Below, piece by piece: positions 18,078-27,721 of a stretch of DNA of 64,000 nt; position 1 is the first letter of the stretch; the number at the start of each line of letters is the position of its first letter. Made by a program: the position numbers and the translations under genes. The stretch lies in contig JAPLKU010000014.1 in assembly GCA_026387935.1 (NCBI GenBank), positions 182,166 through 246,165 on the forward strand, written 5' to 3'. The DNA is from Gemmatimonadota bacterium. Its GTDB lineage: Bacteria > Gemmatimonadota > Gemmatimonadetes > Gemmatimonadales > Gemmatimonadaceae. Below the pieces are notes generated by a model, which saw only the letters and a program-made list of their open reading frames with translations, made no database searches and was not told the origin of the DNA.

Positions 18078-19655
18078 CTACTTCTCGAAACGCTTGAAGA
18101 ACGAATCCTTCAGGTACGCCGGTCGCGTGGCGCGATTGGCCACTTCAGTCACGAGCGCGATATACGCGCGCTGGAATCCGGCCGCGGCCTGCATGTCCAC
18201 GTGCTGCTTCAAGTCGTCGCCCACGTGGTGATAGCGATTGGCGCGGAAATCGAGCACCGCCTTGTGCTCCGGCGTATCGCGCCCGAATCCAACCTTTAGC
18301 GAGAGCGCCGGAATCCCGCGAAGAATGAAGCTGTACTGATCGCTCCGCACAAACCGATTTTCTTCCGGTTCTGGGTCGGTGATCACTTCCACGCCCGCCG
18401 CGGCGCCCGCTCGACGGGCGTCGTCCGCGAGGTCAGATTCTTCGAGCCCGTTTACCATGAGCTTCGTGAACGGGATGATGGGGAGGAACATGTCCGTGTT
18501 GAGATCAGCGGCGATCTGCTTGACAGGCACTGTTGGGTGCGCGGCGAAATAGCGCGAGCCGAGGAGTCCCTTCTCCTCGCCGGTCACCGCGGTGAAGAGC
18601 ACCGAGCGTTTGAGCTTGGTACCCTGCTCTTTCATCACGCGCGCCACATCCATGAGTAGCGCGGTGCCCGACGCATTGTCCATGGCGCCATTGAAGATGC
18701 TGTCGCCGTTTTCGGGCCGACCGACGCCGACATGGTCGAGATGCGCCGTCAGCACGACGTATTCGTCCTTGAGCTTCGGATCGGTTCCCGGCAGCAGTCC
18801 CACCACGTTCTGCGAAACGATCGGCGTGTCCGTGAGTTTTGCTGTTGAGCGAATGTGAACACTCAACTCGAATGTGGGCAGCGGCAGGCCGCTGTCCGCC
18901 TTGGTCGAGAGATCGGCAAATCGCACCGGCGCGCCGGCGAAGAGCAGCGCCTCGGCGCGCGCGCCGTTCACCTGCACGGACAGGGTATTGCCCCCCTGGG
19001 GATCGAGCGCGTGCTCGGCGAGCGCCATGGTCGGAGCGCCACGGTTGCGCGCGGCGCGCACGAATGTGCTGTCCGGCGCCCGCGCTGCACTAAACGTGAT
19101 CATCCCAACCGCGCCCTTCGCCTGAAAGGTTTTCCATGCCGCATTGCGCGAGTGCGAGAGCACCGGACCCGGAATCCCTTTCGGTGCGCCGGCAATGAAC
19201 GCGACCACCTTCCCCTTCAGATCGAGCTTCGAGAGGTCATCGTGCCCGAACTCGGGAAGGTCGAGCCCGTAGCCGGCGAAGACAATCGTCGCGTCGACCT
19301 TGGGTGCCAGCTGCGCACGATAGGTGAATGTGGCATCCTCGCCGAGCATGAGCTTCTGCTCCTTGCCGCCTCGGACGATTGCCAGCGATGACTTCGACTC
19401 ATCGAGCGTACGAACCACAAACGCGACCGGCTGGATGTAACCGCCCACACCGGCCGGCTTGAGTCCGGCGGCTTTGAACGCAGCGGCGATGTAGTCGGCA
19501 GCTTTCTTGTGTTCCGGACTGCCCGTGTTGCGGCCGCGCATGGAATCATCCGCGAGCGCCTTGATGTCGCCCCACCAGCGCTCGGCCTGGGCGTTGGCCA
19601 CCACCGGCGCAGCGAAGGCGAGCATTCCAATCAGGGCAGCGTGTGCGAAGCGCAT
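18078..19655 (-). CDS. M28-family peptidase, exported
   Basis: VVLTAHLDHVGVG; GAMDNASGTALLMDVARVM; TGEEKGLLGSRYFA; signal peptide MRFAHAALIGMLAFAAPVVANAQ. Confidence 0.92.
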   Translation of the reverse strand: MRFAHAALIGMLAFAAPVVANAQAERWWGDIKALADDSMRGRNTGSPEHKKAADYIAAAFKAAGLKPAGVGGYIQPVAFVVRTLDESKSSLAIVRGGKEQKLMLGEDATFTYRAQLAPKVDATIVFAGYGLDLPEFGHDDLSKLDLKGKVVAFIAGAPKGIPGPVLSHSRNAAWKTFQAKGAVGMITFSAARAPDSTFVRAARNRGAPTMALAEHALDPQGGNTLSVQVNGARAEALLFAGAPVRFADLSTKADSGLPLPTFELSVHIRSTAKLTDTPIVSQNVVGLLPGTDPKLKDEYVVLTAHLDHVGVGRPENGDSIFNGAMDNASGTALLMDVARVMKEQGTKLKRSVLFTAVTGEEKGLLGSRYFAAHPTVPVKQIAADLNTDMFLPIIPFTKLMVNGLEESDLADDARRAGAAAGVEVITDPEPEENRFVRSDQYSFILRGIPALSLKVGFGRDTPEHKAVLDFRANRYHHVGDDLKQHVDMQAAAGFQRAYIALVTEVANRATRPAYLKDSFFKRFEK

Positions 19656-19732
19656 GGCGATAGGACCGTGCAGAGGAGAGGGTGGGGCTGAATGGGGAAC
19701 GACTGGTCGACGCGGGCCGTGACTTCTCCGCT

Positions 19733-21388
19733 TCAACCCGGCTTAATCGCGCGCCCTGTGCGCTGCGCACTGCGCTGCCCGTCCCTGAGCGCCACGACGC
19801 CATTGACGATCACGACATTGATGCCCAGGGGATAACTGAACGGTTGCTCGTAGGTGGCCGTGTCGGCAATTTTCGCGGCGTCAAACACGACGACGTCAGC
19901 CGCCTGACCGACGAGCAACCGCCCACGGTCGTTCAGGCCTACGCGCGAGGCCGGCAGGGCGGTCATTTTATGGATCGCCTGCTCGAGCGTAAGCGCTTTC
20001 CGTTCACGCACGTACTTCGCGATCACGCGCGGAAACGATCCGGCGCCGCGCGGATGCGGACTGCCCCGGCGGGTGGGGCCATCAATCGCGAACGACCCGC
20101 CGTCGCTGCAGACCATGCCGAACTGATGCGCGAGAATGCGGTCGAGGTTTTCTTCGCTCATGGCGAAGCCGACCATGCCGACGCTGCCATTGTTGCGCTG
20201 CAACATGGCCACGCTCAGGTCATAGGGATCTGCGCCAATGCTCTTCGCGTACGCGCCGAGCCGCTTCCCTTCGGCCGGCTTGTCCTGCGCGGCACGCGCG
20301 CTGGCGATGAGCACATTGTCCCATCCGCCAATGAGATCCGCTTTACCGATGGCTTCCGCGCGAATGCGCAGTGCACTGCCCTGCGCCGTGAGCTTGGCGA
20401 GGAACGCGGCCGTACCGCCGTCCTTGCTCCACACCGGGAAGAGATTACTCAGCCCGGTCTGGTAGGCGATGTACGGATAGCGATCGAATGCCGCGTCAAT
20501 ACCGGCCTTGCGCGCATCCATGATGCGCGCGAATGCGGCGTCGAGCTTGTTCCAGTTGCGTGGCCCCTGCGTCTTGAGATGCGACACCTGCAAGCGGCAT
20601 TTCGCCCCGCGTGCCACGGCAATGGATTCGTCGATGGCATCGAGGAGCTGGTCGTCCTCGTTACGCATATGCGTTGCGTACGGAAGATTGCGCCCCGCGA
20701 GCGGCTTGCAGAGGTCGATCAGCTCGCCGAGTGGAGCGAAGGCGCCCGGTGTGTATTCGAGTCCGCTCGATGCGCCGCAGGCACCCTGCGCGAGGGCTTG
20801 CTGCACCATCGCAACCATGCGCGCCATCTCGGTTGGCGTCGCCGGGCGGTCATCTTCGCCAACAACGGCAGCGCGCACCGATCCCAGTCCGATCATCGAC
20901 GCGATGTTGACACTCGGCTGCACCTTGTTGATCGCGTCGAATACCGCCCCGAAAGACTGCGCGCTCTCCTCGCCGGGCTCGGCACCGCTCGTGCGAGCGC
21001 GTGCACGAGGGGCGCGCGAACTGCCGTCCTGCCCTACGACGATTGTGGTGAGCCCCTGGCGAATCAGTGTTTCCTGGCGCGGATCTTCTTCGAGGTTGCC
21101 GTCGCCATGTGAGTGGATGTCGATGAATCCCGGCGCGACGGCGAGTCCGCGCGCGTCGATTTCTTCCGTTCCGCGCTCGGCGAGGTTCCGGCCGATGGCG
21201 GTGATGCGCCCGGCCGTCATCGCGACGTCGAGCTCGACGCCAGCAGCGCCGGAGCCGTCGAACACCGTGCCGCCGCGGATGATCAGGTCGCTGGCGGCGC
21301 GTTTGCGTACGAGTGGCGCGGCGCAAGCGGCAAGCATCGCCGCGGTGGAGGTGGCGACGAACTGCCGGCGATCGGGGTGCAATGTCAT
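19733..21388 (-). CDS. N-acyl-D-amino-acid deacylase / D-aminoacylase family
   Basis: Tat-type MTLHPDRRQFVATSTAAMLAACAAP; LAVAPGFIDIHSHGDGNLEEDPR; MVCSDGGSFAIDGPTRRGSPHPRGAGSFPRVIAKYVRERKALTLEQAIHKMT. Confidence 0.93.
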   Translation of the reverse strand: MTLHPDRRQFVATSTAAMLAACAAPLVRKRAASDLIIRGGTVFDGSGAAGVELDVAMTAGRITAIGRNLAERGTEEIDARGLAVAPGFIDIHSHGDGNLEEDPRQETLIRQGLTTIVVGQDGSSRAPRARARTSGAEPGEESAQSFGAVFDAINKVQPSVNIASMIGLGSVRAAVVGEDDRPATPTEMARMVAMVQQALAQGACGASSGLEYTPGAFAPLGELIDLCKPLAGRNLPYATHMRNEDDQLLDAIDESIAVARGAKCRLQVSHLKTQGPRNWNKLDAAFARIMDARKAGIDAAFDRYPYIAYQTGLSNLFPVWSKDGGTAAFLAKLTAQGSALRIRAEAIGKADLIGGWDNVLIASARAAQDKPAEGKRLGAYAKSIGADPYDLSVAMLQRNNGSVGMVGFAMSEENLDRILAHQFGMVCSDGGSFAIDGPTRRGSPHPRGAGSFPRVIAKYVRERKALTLEQAIHKMTALPASRVGLNDRGRLLVGQAADVVVFDAAKIADTATYEQPFSYPLGINVVIVNGVVALRDGQRSAQRTGRAIKPG

Positions 21389-24045
21389 TTCTTGATGATC
21401 TCCGCGACCCAGATGTCGCTCTGGCGGTCTTCGATCGAAAAGTAGAATCGCTTGCCGTCGGTGTGGAAGTCGGCACGGTTGGACGGGCGCTGTGGATCGG
21501 TAAAACGGACGAGCAAGCGCGGCCGGCCGCCGGCGACTGGAATCGACCACAACTCGGCACGGCCCTGGGCGTCGCGGCTCTTGAAGGCGATCGTGCCAGG
21601 ATCGATCCAGGCGGTTTCCGTGGCCTTCGGGTCTTCCGGGGCCGACTTGTAGATGACGCGCGCTGGCCCGCTATCCGGCGAGACGAGCGACACGCTGCCA
21701 TCCAGCATGCTGACCGCCAGCAGACGCCCGTCGGGCGACCAGTGAGGTCTCCCACCCCCTGGGAGCCGCATGATCGGCTTGCTCCACTTCCCATCCGCGG
21801 CACGACGGACCGCGTACGCTCCGCGGGCACTGTCGGCCGCCAGGTCAGTGAAGGCGATCGCGCGACCGTCCGGCGACCACTCGGGAAAACTCTCCTGCGA
21901 CGGTGTCGCCGTCACGAACTCCACCGCCCCACCGGCGAGCGGCTTGATCTCGATATCCCGTGAACCCGTGCGAAACGAGTGATACGCGACGAACCGCCCG
22001 TCCGGCGAGAGGCTCGGCGCAAACTCATCAAACGGTTCGGACGTCAACCGTTCGGGCGTTGCCGCCACGCCGCCGCTGAGCGCAATCCGGTAGATGTCCG
22101 CGTTGCCGTTGCGATCCGAGTCGTACAGCAGCCACTTCCCGTCGCGCGACACTTTCATCGACTCGACGATCTGGCTTCCCGAAGTGACCTGCACAGCCGC
22201 GTCGACGGTGACGGGCGCACCAGTGGGAATGGGCAGGGACCATCCATTCGACTTGGCCGAGTACACGGAATACGTTATGCGCTGCCCATCGCCCGATAAC
22301 GACAGCGACTGTACGCCGGCGCCGACGGTCACGCGCTGCGGGGCGCCATCCGGCCGGCCGCTCGACCCGATGCCAACCACGTAGACGTCACGCGGTGTGT
22401 CCCGGTTTGAAACGAAGTAGAGTCGGCGGCTATCGGGCGCCCACTCCGGGCTCTGGTTGAGTGTTTTGCCGTCGGTCACCTCAGCGACTTCGCCCCCTTC
22501 GGATCGGACGACGACGATCGCGCTTGGCGCGATGTTGCCGAAAGTGCCCGACCGCCCGGCCTCGGAGTTCCCGGATACGAACGCAATCAGCTTGCCATCG
22601 GGCGACCACGCAGCCGAATGGGCGTCGAAACGGCGTGCGACGCCGCGTTGCTGCTGCCCGGTCGCGTCGGCGACGAGCAGTGAATCCCCGCGCGTGAACG
22701 CGACCTGTCGGCCGTCGGGTGACCACGCAGCGCTGGTCACGTTCCGATCGGTCGACGCAATAATCGCTCGCGCAGCGCCACCCAGCGCGGGCGCCATGGA
22801 AACCCCAGCCTGGGTGATGAACAGCAGCTGCGTCCCATCCGGCGACCAGCGCGGGCGTCCCTCGATGCTTGTCGAGTCGTCCGACAGCGGAAAAGTGCGC
22901 CCGCCGGCCACGGGGCGAATGAAGATCCGCATCCGCTGCGAGTTGCCTGCCACATACGCCACGAGCTTTCCATCGGGCGATAGCGCCGGGTCAATTTCCA
23001 GCCCCGGCTCGGTCGTGAACTGTTGTTGCCGGCCGATCTCTTCGCGGGCGCCGTCGGTACGCAGCATGCGGGTTGCGGCGAAGATCACGACCGCCGCCAC
23101 GACACCACCGACGATCCACAGCCTGCGTTTCGGCGCGACCACGGGAGCGAGGCGCGCCGCCGTCGGCGCCATTCCGGCACTCGGCGTCGCGAGCGGCTCG
23201 AGCACGGCGAGCAGATCGTCCGCACTCTGCCAACGATCGGCCGGCCGCTTCTCGAGGCACTTCATTACCGTCTGTTCGAGCGCGCCGGAGAGCGCCGGAC
23301 GGTACTTCGAAACCGGATCAGGCTGCTCGGTGACATGCGCAGCCAGCACCTGCTGCGGTGTCACGCCGTCGAACGGCGTTCGGCCGGTCAGCAATTCGTA
23401 CGCGACGACTCCTACGGCGTAGATGTCCGCGCGCTGGTCGACGTTTGGATCGGCCGTCGCCTGCTCCGGCGACATGTACGCCGGCGTGCCGAGCGCAACG
23501 CCGAGCGTCGTGACCTTGTTGTCACCGGTCGCCTCACTCACGGCGCGCGCGACGCCAAAGTCGGTCACGAGCGCGTGCCGACCCGACATCATGATGTTGT
23601 CGGGCTTTATGTCGCGATGCACCACGCCTTTCGCGTGCGCGTACGCCAGTGCATCCACGAGCTCCACGAGTATTCGCACCGCTTCGCCAACCGGGAGCTC
23701 GTGCTCGCGCGCGAGCCGCTGCCTCAGCGATTGACCATCCACAAACGGCATCACGAAGTAGAGCAGCCCGGCCGCTTCGCCCGAATCGAGAAGCGGCAGG
23801 ATGTTGGGATGCTGAAGCTGCGCGGCGATCTCGATCTCGCGCAGGAATCGCGCAACGCCTACCGAGGCCGACAACTCCTCCTTGAGCACCTTGATCGCAA
23901 CCTTTCGGTGGTGCTTGACGTCTTCTGCGAGGTAGACGGTCGCCATGCCGCCGGCGCCGATCTCGCGGTCAATACGGTACCGGTCGGAGAGCGCCGCGAC
24001 GAGCCCGGCGGGCGGTGGTGCGGTCACCGCCCCTCCTTGTACCAC
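21385..24045 (-). CDS. Serine/threonine protein kinase with C-terminal TolB/PD40 repeats
   Basis: IGAGGMATVYLAEDVKHHRKVAIKVL; GVVHRDIKPDNIMM; VTDFGVARA; single TM (LWIVGGVVAAVVIFAATRM); repeated WSPDGR units. Confidence 0.95.
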   Translation of the reverse strand: MVQGGAVTAPPPAGLVAALSDRYRIDREIGAGGMATVYLAEDVKHHRKVAIKVLKEELSASVGVARFLREIEIAAQLQHPNILPLLDSGEAAGLLYFVMPFVDGQSLRQRLAREHELPVGEAVRILVELVDALAYAHAKGVVHRDIKPDNIMMSGRHALVTDFGVARAVSEATGDNKVTTLGVALGTPAYMSPEQATADPNVDQRADIYAVGVVAYELLTGRTPFDGVTPQQVLAAHVTEQPDPVSKYRPALSGALEQTVMKCLEKRPADRWQSADDLLAVLEPLATPSAGMAPTAARLAPVVAPKRRLWIVGGVVAAVVIFAATRMLRTDGAREEIGRQQQFTTEPGLEIDPALSPDGKLVAYVAGNSQRMRIFIRPVAGGRTFPLSDDSTSIEGRPRWSPDGTQLLFITQAGVSMAPALGGAARAIIASTDRNVTSAAWSPDGRQVAFTRGDSLLVADATGQQQRGVARRFDAHSAAWSPDGKLIAFVSGNSEAGRSGTFGNIAPSAIVVVRSEGGEVAEVTDGKTLNQSPEWAPDSRRLYFVSNRDTPRDVYVVGIGSSGRPDGAPQRVTVGAGVQSLSLSGDGQRITYSVYSAKSNGWSLPIPTGAPVTVDAAVQVTSGSQIVESMKVSRDGKWLLYDSDRNGNADIYRIALSGGVAATPERLTSEPFDEFAPSLSPDGRFVAYHSFRTGSRDIEIKPLAGGAVEFVTATPSQESFPEWSPDGRAIAFTDLAADSARGAYAVRRAADGKWSKPIMRLPGGGRPHWSPDGRLLAVSMLDGSVSLVSPDSGPARVIYKSAPEDPKATETAWIDPGTIAFKSRDAQGRAELWSIPVAGGRPRLLVRFTDPQRPSNRADFHTDGKRFYFSIEDRQSDIWVAEIIKK

Positions 24046-24479
24046 TCGGAGGCCGGGCGGGTCACTACAGGAACGGCCGAGTCGCCGCCGATCGCGCTGG
24101 ACAAGACGTTTCGCAGAGGCGTGCGGAACGCCACCGCCTGGAGGTCCTCGATGAAATGCTGCTCGCTGGAGTCGCTCCGATAGTAGCAGTCGGTGCTGTT
24201 GGCGACGTACTGCATCGCCACATCGATTGCCATGGCACTCGCCTCCTCGCCGCCCGCCAGTCCCCCCACGCCGTCGGCGACCATTGCCACGGCGGCGAGT
24301 CGCTCGCTGCTCAGGGCCTTGAGATGCTCAGGCGACAGGCTGGTGGACCAGACATCCGCGCGTTTGTGAATCGCGGCGATCAGGAACTGGTCCTGATTGT
24401 TGGGCCGCACCTTTCCCTGGTGGGTGAGGCCAAACGTGTCAATCTCGTCGTCGAGCGGTTTGCGATCCGGGTCTGGCAT
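24024..24479 (-). CDS. Truncated PP2C-type protein phosphatase (N-terminal half only)
   Basis: FGLTHQGKVRPNNQDQFLIA and VAMVADGVGGLAGGEEAS, then ends within ~150 aa, overlapping the kinase start codon. Confidence 0.75.
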   Translation of the reverse strand: MPDPDRKPLDDEIDTFGLTHQGKVRPNNQDQFLIAAIHKRADVWSTSLSPEHLKALSSERLAAVAMVADGVGGLAGGEEASAMAIDVAMQYVANSTDCYYRSDSSEQHFIEDLQAVAFRTPLRNVLSSAIGGDSAVPVVTRPASEWYKEGR

Positions 24480-24604
24480 ATTCACCGCAAAGGTGGGCGA
24501 AGGCAGAGAGCTGCACGCCCCAAAGCTGCCGCCCGCGGCGAAGGGCCGCAACTATAGACAATGCGGCGCCGCCTGCGGATACTGTTGCGCAGGAGGAAAC
24601 ACCC

Positions 24605-26524
24605 ATGAGTCGCATTCGCGCGCTGGCCGCCCTGCTTGTCCTTCCCCTGTACGCCGTGACGGCGCCGCTAGCTGCGCCGAAGCCCGCGGCGCAGAGGACC
24701 GTGATGCCGTTCGAGGTCACCGAGGCATCCGCCGGCGACCTCCAGCGCGCGATGACCGCAGGCCAGGTCACATCAACGCAACTCGTGGATTCGTACCTCG
24801 CGCGCATCGCGGCGTACGATCACGCCGGACCTTCGATCAACGCGATGCTCCGGCTCAACTCCCGTGCGAGGGCCGAGGCCGTTGCGCTTGACGCTGAACG
24901 AAAGGCCGGCAAGGTGCGCGGCCCCATGCACGGCATTCCCATCGTGCTCAAAGACAACTACGACACGAAGGACATGATTACAAGCGCCGGTTCGCTCGCG
25001 CTGGCGAATCACCGGCCGAAGAGCGACGCGTTTGTTGTTGCCAAACTGCGTGAGGCCGGTGCGATCATCATCGGCAAGACGAACCTGCATGAACTCGCAT
25101 CGGGGATCACCTCGATCAGTTCGCTCGGCGGGCAGACGTTGAATCCGTACGACCTCTCCCGCTGCCCAGGTGGCTCGAGTGGCGGCACGGGCGCGGCCGT
25201 GACAGCGAGTTTTGCGCCGATTGGCTGGGGAACGGACACCTGCGGCTCGATTCGCATTCCAGCTGCGTTTGCGTCGCTCTTCGGGCTCCGCCCCACGCAG
25301 GGGCTCTACAGTCGCGATGGCATCGTACCGCTCTCGTTCACGCAGGACACGCCCGGGCCGCTCGCGCGTACCGTTTCAGATCTCGCACTCGGGCTCGATA
25401 TCACCGCAGGCGCGGACCCGAATGATCCGCAAACCCAACTGTCCGCGCGCCGACCGAAAGTGTCGTTCCGCGATTCACTCCGCGCCGACGCGCTGCGCGG
25501 CGCACGCATCGGCATCTTCCGCCCATACTTCCGCGACGCCGAAGCCGACATCGCCGACACCGTGCGCTCGGCAATCAACGCCATGCGCGCGCTTGGCGCG
25601 ACCGTAGTCGAAGTCAACATGCCCGATTTCGATGAGGCGATTTCCGGGAGCCGTGCGATCCTGCTTGACACGCGCTTTGATCTCATCGACTACCTGAACC
25701 GTCCAGGTGATGCGCCGGTGAAGAACCTGCGCGAAATCATCGACAAGGGATTGTTCGATCGTCAGCTCGAGGCGCGGCACAGGTCGGCGGACACTGCGCA
25801 GTCGCGCACGTCGGAGGGACACACGCGCATGCTCGCGCGCCAGGCGCAGCTTCGCGCGCGGATGATCGCGTTCATGGACAGCCTCAAGCTTGACGCGATC
25901 GCATACCCCAGCATCGGTCAGCGGCCAGTGCTCGTTGGCGCGCCACAGCTCGCTTCGAACTGCGCGCTGTCTTCGCAGTCGGGGTTGCCGGCGATCGCGA
26001 TGCCGGCCGGCTTCACCTCCGATGGTCTACCCACCGCACTCGAACTGCTCGGGCGCCCGTGGGCAGACGTGCGGCTCGTGGCCTTTGCGTTTGCGTATGA
26101 GCAGGGCGGTCGTCGTCGCCGCACGCCGCCGTCCACACCGCCGCTCGTAAACGGGAAGGCCCCTGCACTGGTGACGTTCACGGTGAACGCCGGACCGGTA
26201 GCGAGCACCGCGAGTGGCCAGTTCACGTTCAATCAGACGACGAGCGAACTCAGCTATAGGATGCGGGTGACTGGCGCGAGGGCTGCGACCGTTCAGGCAG
26301 TGGTCGTGCGGCGGGCGGATGCGGCGGGGGTTGGTGCAACGGCACTCGGACAGCGCCGAGTGATCAACCGCGCACTTGGACCTGGCATGGCGTCAGGCAC
26401 CGGCACAATCCGCCTGCTTGGCGACGATCTCACCGCGTTTCTCGCCGGGCGGCTCTCACTCGCGGTGTTTGGAGATTCGGGCGCCGATCCGATCGCCGAG
26501 GTGCAGATCAGCGCGCCGAGGTGA
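24605..26524 (+). CDS. Amidase-signature enzyme with C-terminal CHRD-like domain
   Basis: GPMHGIPIVLKDNYDTKDM, CPGGSSGGTGAAVTASFAPIGWGTDTCGSIRIPAA; C-terminal LVTFTVNAGPVASTASGQFTFNQTTSELSYRMRVTGARA; AGGAGGAAAC leader (RBS) upstream. Confidence 0.92.
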   Translation: MSRIRALAALLVLPLYAVTAPLAAPKPAAQRTVMPFEVTEASAGDLQRAMTAGQVTSTQLVDSYLARIAAYDHAGPSINAMLRLNSRARAEAVALDAERKAGKVRGPMHGIPIVLKDNYDTKDMITSAGSLALANHRPKSDAFVVAKLREAGAIIIGKTNLHELASGITSISSLGGQTLNPYDLSRCPGGSSGGTGAAVTASFAPIGWGTDTCGSIRIPAAFASLFGLRPTQGLYSRDGIVPLSFTQDTPGPLARTVSDLALGLDITAGADPNDPQTQLSARRPKVSFRDSLRADALRGARIGIFRPYFRDAEADIADTVRSAINAMRALGATVVEVNMPDFDEAISGSRAILLDTRFDLIDYLNRPGDAPVKNLREIIDKGLFDRQLEARHRSADTAQSRTSEGHTRMLARQAQLRARMIAFMDSLKLDAIAYPSIGQRPVLVGAPQLASNCALSSQSGLPAIAMPAGFTSDGLPTALELLGRPWADVRLVAFAFAYEQGGRRRRTPPSTPPLVNGKAPALVTFTVNAGPVASTASGQFTFNQTTSELSYRMRVTGARAATVQAVVVRRADAAGVGATALGQRRVINRALGPGMASGTGTIRLLGDDLTAFLAGRLSLAVFGDSGADPIAEVQISAPR

Positions 26525-26605
26525 TTGGCAGCCATCTGCGAGCGATCACACCGGCCGCGAGTTGCATAACCCAGGCGGCTCTCATTCGCCGCACCCCTCG
26601 AGTGG

Positions 26606-27721
26606 TCATGGTTGTCGCTTGAAAATCGGGGAGCCGTTCAGTTCCAGATCCATCAGGCGCAAGGATGCGATGCGAATCCCATCCAGCGCGAGCTTCATGG
26701 CGTAGCCATTGAGCGACCCGCGCTGATCATAGGAGAAAATGCGCCGGTACACGCCCGCCGGCACGCGCAGCGTCCATTCTTCCACAATCCAGTGTCCAGT
26801 CGGCAGCTGCCGGAACCGCAACGTGCCGCCCGATTCGGCGCCGTCGAAGGCTGGTGGCAGGTTCACGTAGCGGAATCCAAGGCCACGCGGCTCGAGTGTC
26901 TCACGATCGAACCAGAGCGTGCCTTCGATATCCACGACGCCAATCCGAAACTCTGAAGAGCGGAAGTGCAGGCCGGTCCAGCCGGGCTGTCCAACCGGGG
27001 CCGGGTCGAACGAGAAACAGCGCCGCGCCAGAAAATCACGAGACGCCAGCGTGGCGGCGCTGGGCGTGTGATAGAGCACACCCTGCTCGCTCTCAATTAC
27101 GAATCCCGCCTTTCGCGAACTGTCCGCTGAAATCGACGGCATCATCGGCGCCTCAAGCGCGATGGCCTCAAGCGAATCCGACCGAAACACGGTGTCGCGC
27201 AGGTTCTTGTCCAGTCGCCGCTCCGTGCGCAGCCAAGTCCCTGAAAACGAACGGGCATCGGCGGCCATTTCCACGGTGGCCAACACAATCAAGAACTGCG
27301 ACCAGGTGTAGCCGAGTGATCCTGCGTCCTCGGACATGTTGCACTGCTCGCCGGAACGCACCGTCACAGACGGCAGCCGCGGCGCATCTCGACTGATGCG
27401 GATCTTCATTCGATGGTCGCGCCCGGGCTCGACGACTACGTCGCGCACGGTCTCCGGCAGACTGCCCAACCGCAACACCGTGACCGTGTACTTCCCAGGA
27501 TGGGGCACCGGCAACACAAAATCGCCGCGCGCGGTAGTCAGCTCGCGTCCTGCAATCGCCCCTGCGGAGTCGGCCGCCGTGACAATCGCTGCCCGCGCAG
27601 GCGTTTGATCATCCGTGAGCACCACGTTCCCAAACAGACGTTGTGCGTGTGCGCGTGCAGGCACGAACCCGGCACCGACCAGCACCATGAGAATGATCCG
27701 GATTCGCGCAGCGCGGATCAT
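26606..27721 (-). CDS. Carboxypeptidase-regulatory-like domain protein
   Basis: LFGNVVLTDDQTPARAAIVTAADSAG...GDFVLPVPHPGKYTVTVLRLGSLP; overlaps neighbouring paralog by 4 nt. Confidence 0.75.
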   Translation of the reverse strand: MIRAARIRIILMVLVGAGFVPARAHAQRLFGNVVLTDDQTPARAAIVTAADSAGAIAGRELTTARGDFVLPVPHPGKYTVTVLRLGSLPETVRDVVVEPGRDHRMKIRISRDAPRLPSVTVRSGEQCNMSEDAGSLGYTWSQFLIVLATVEMAADARSFSGTWLRTERRLDKNLRDTVFRSDSLEAIALEAPMMPSISADSSRKAGFVIESEQGVLYHTPSAATLASRDFLARRCFSFDPAPVGQPGWTGLHFRSSEFRIGVVDIEGTLWFDRETLEPRGLGFRYVNLPPAFDGAESGGTLRFRQLPTGHWIVEEWTLRVPAGVYRRIFSYDQRGSLNGYAMKLALDGIRIASLRLMDLELNGSPIFKRQP

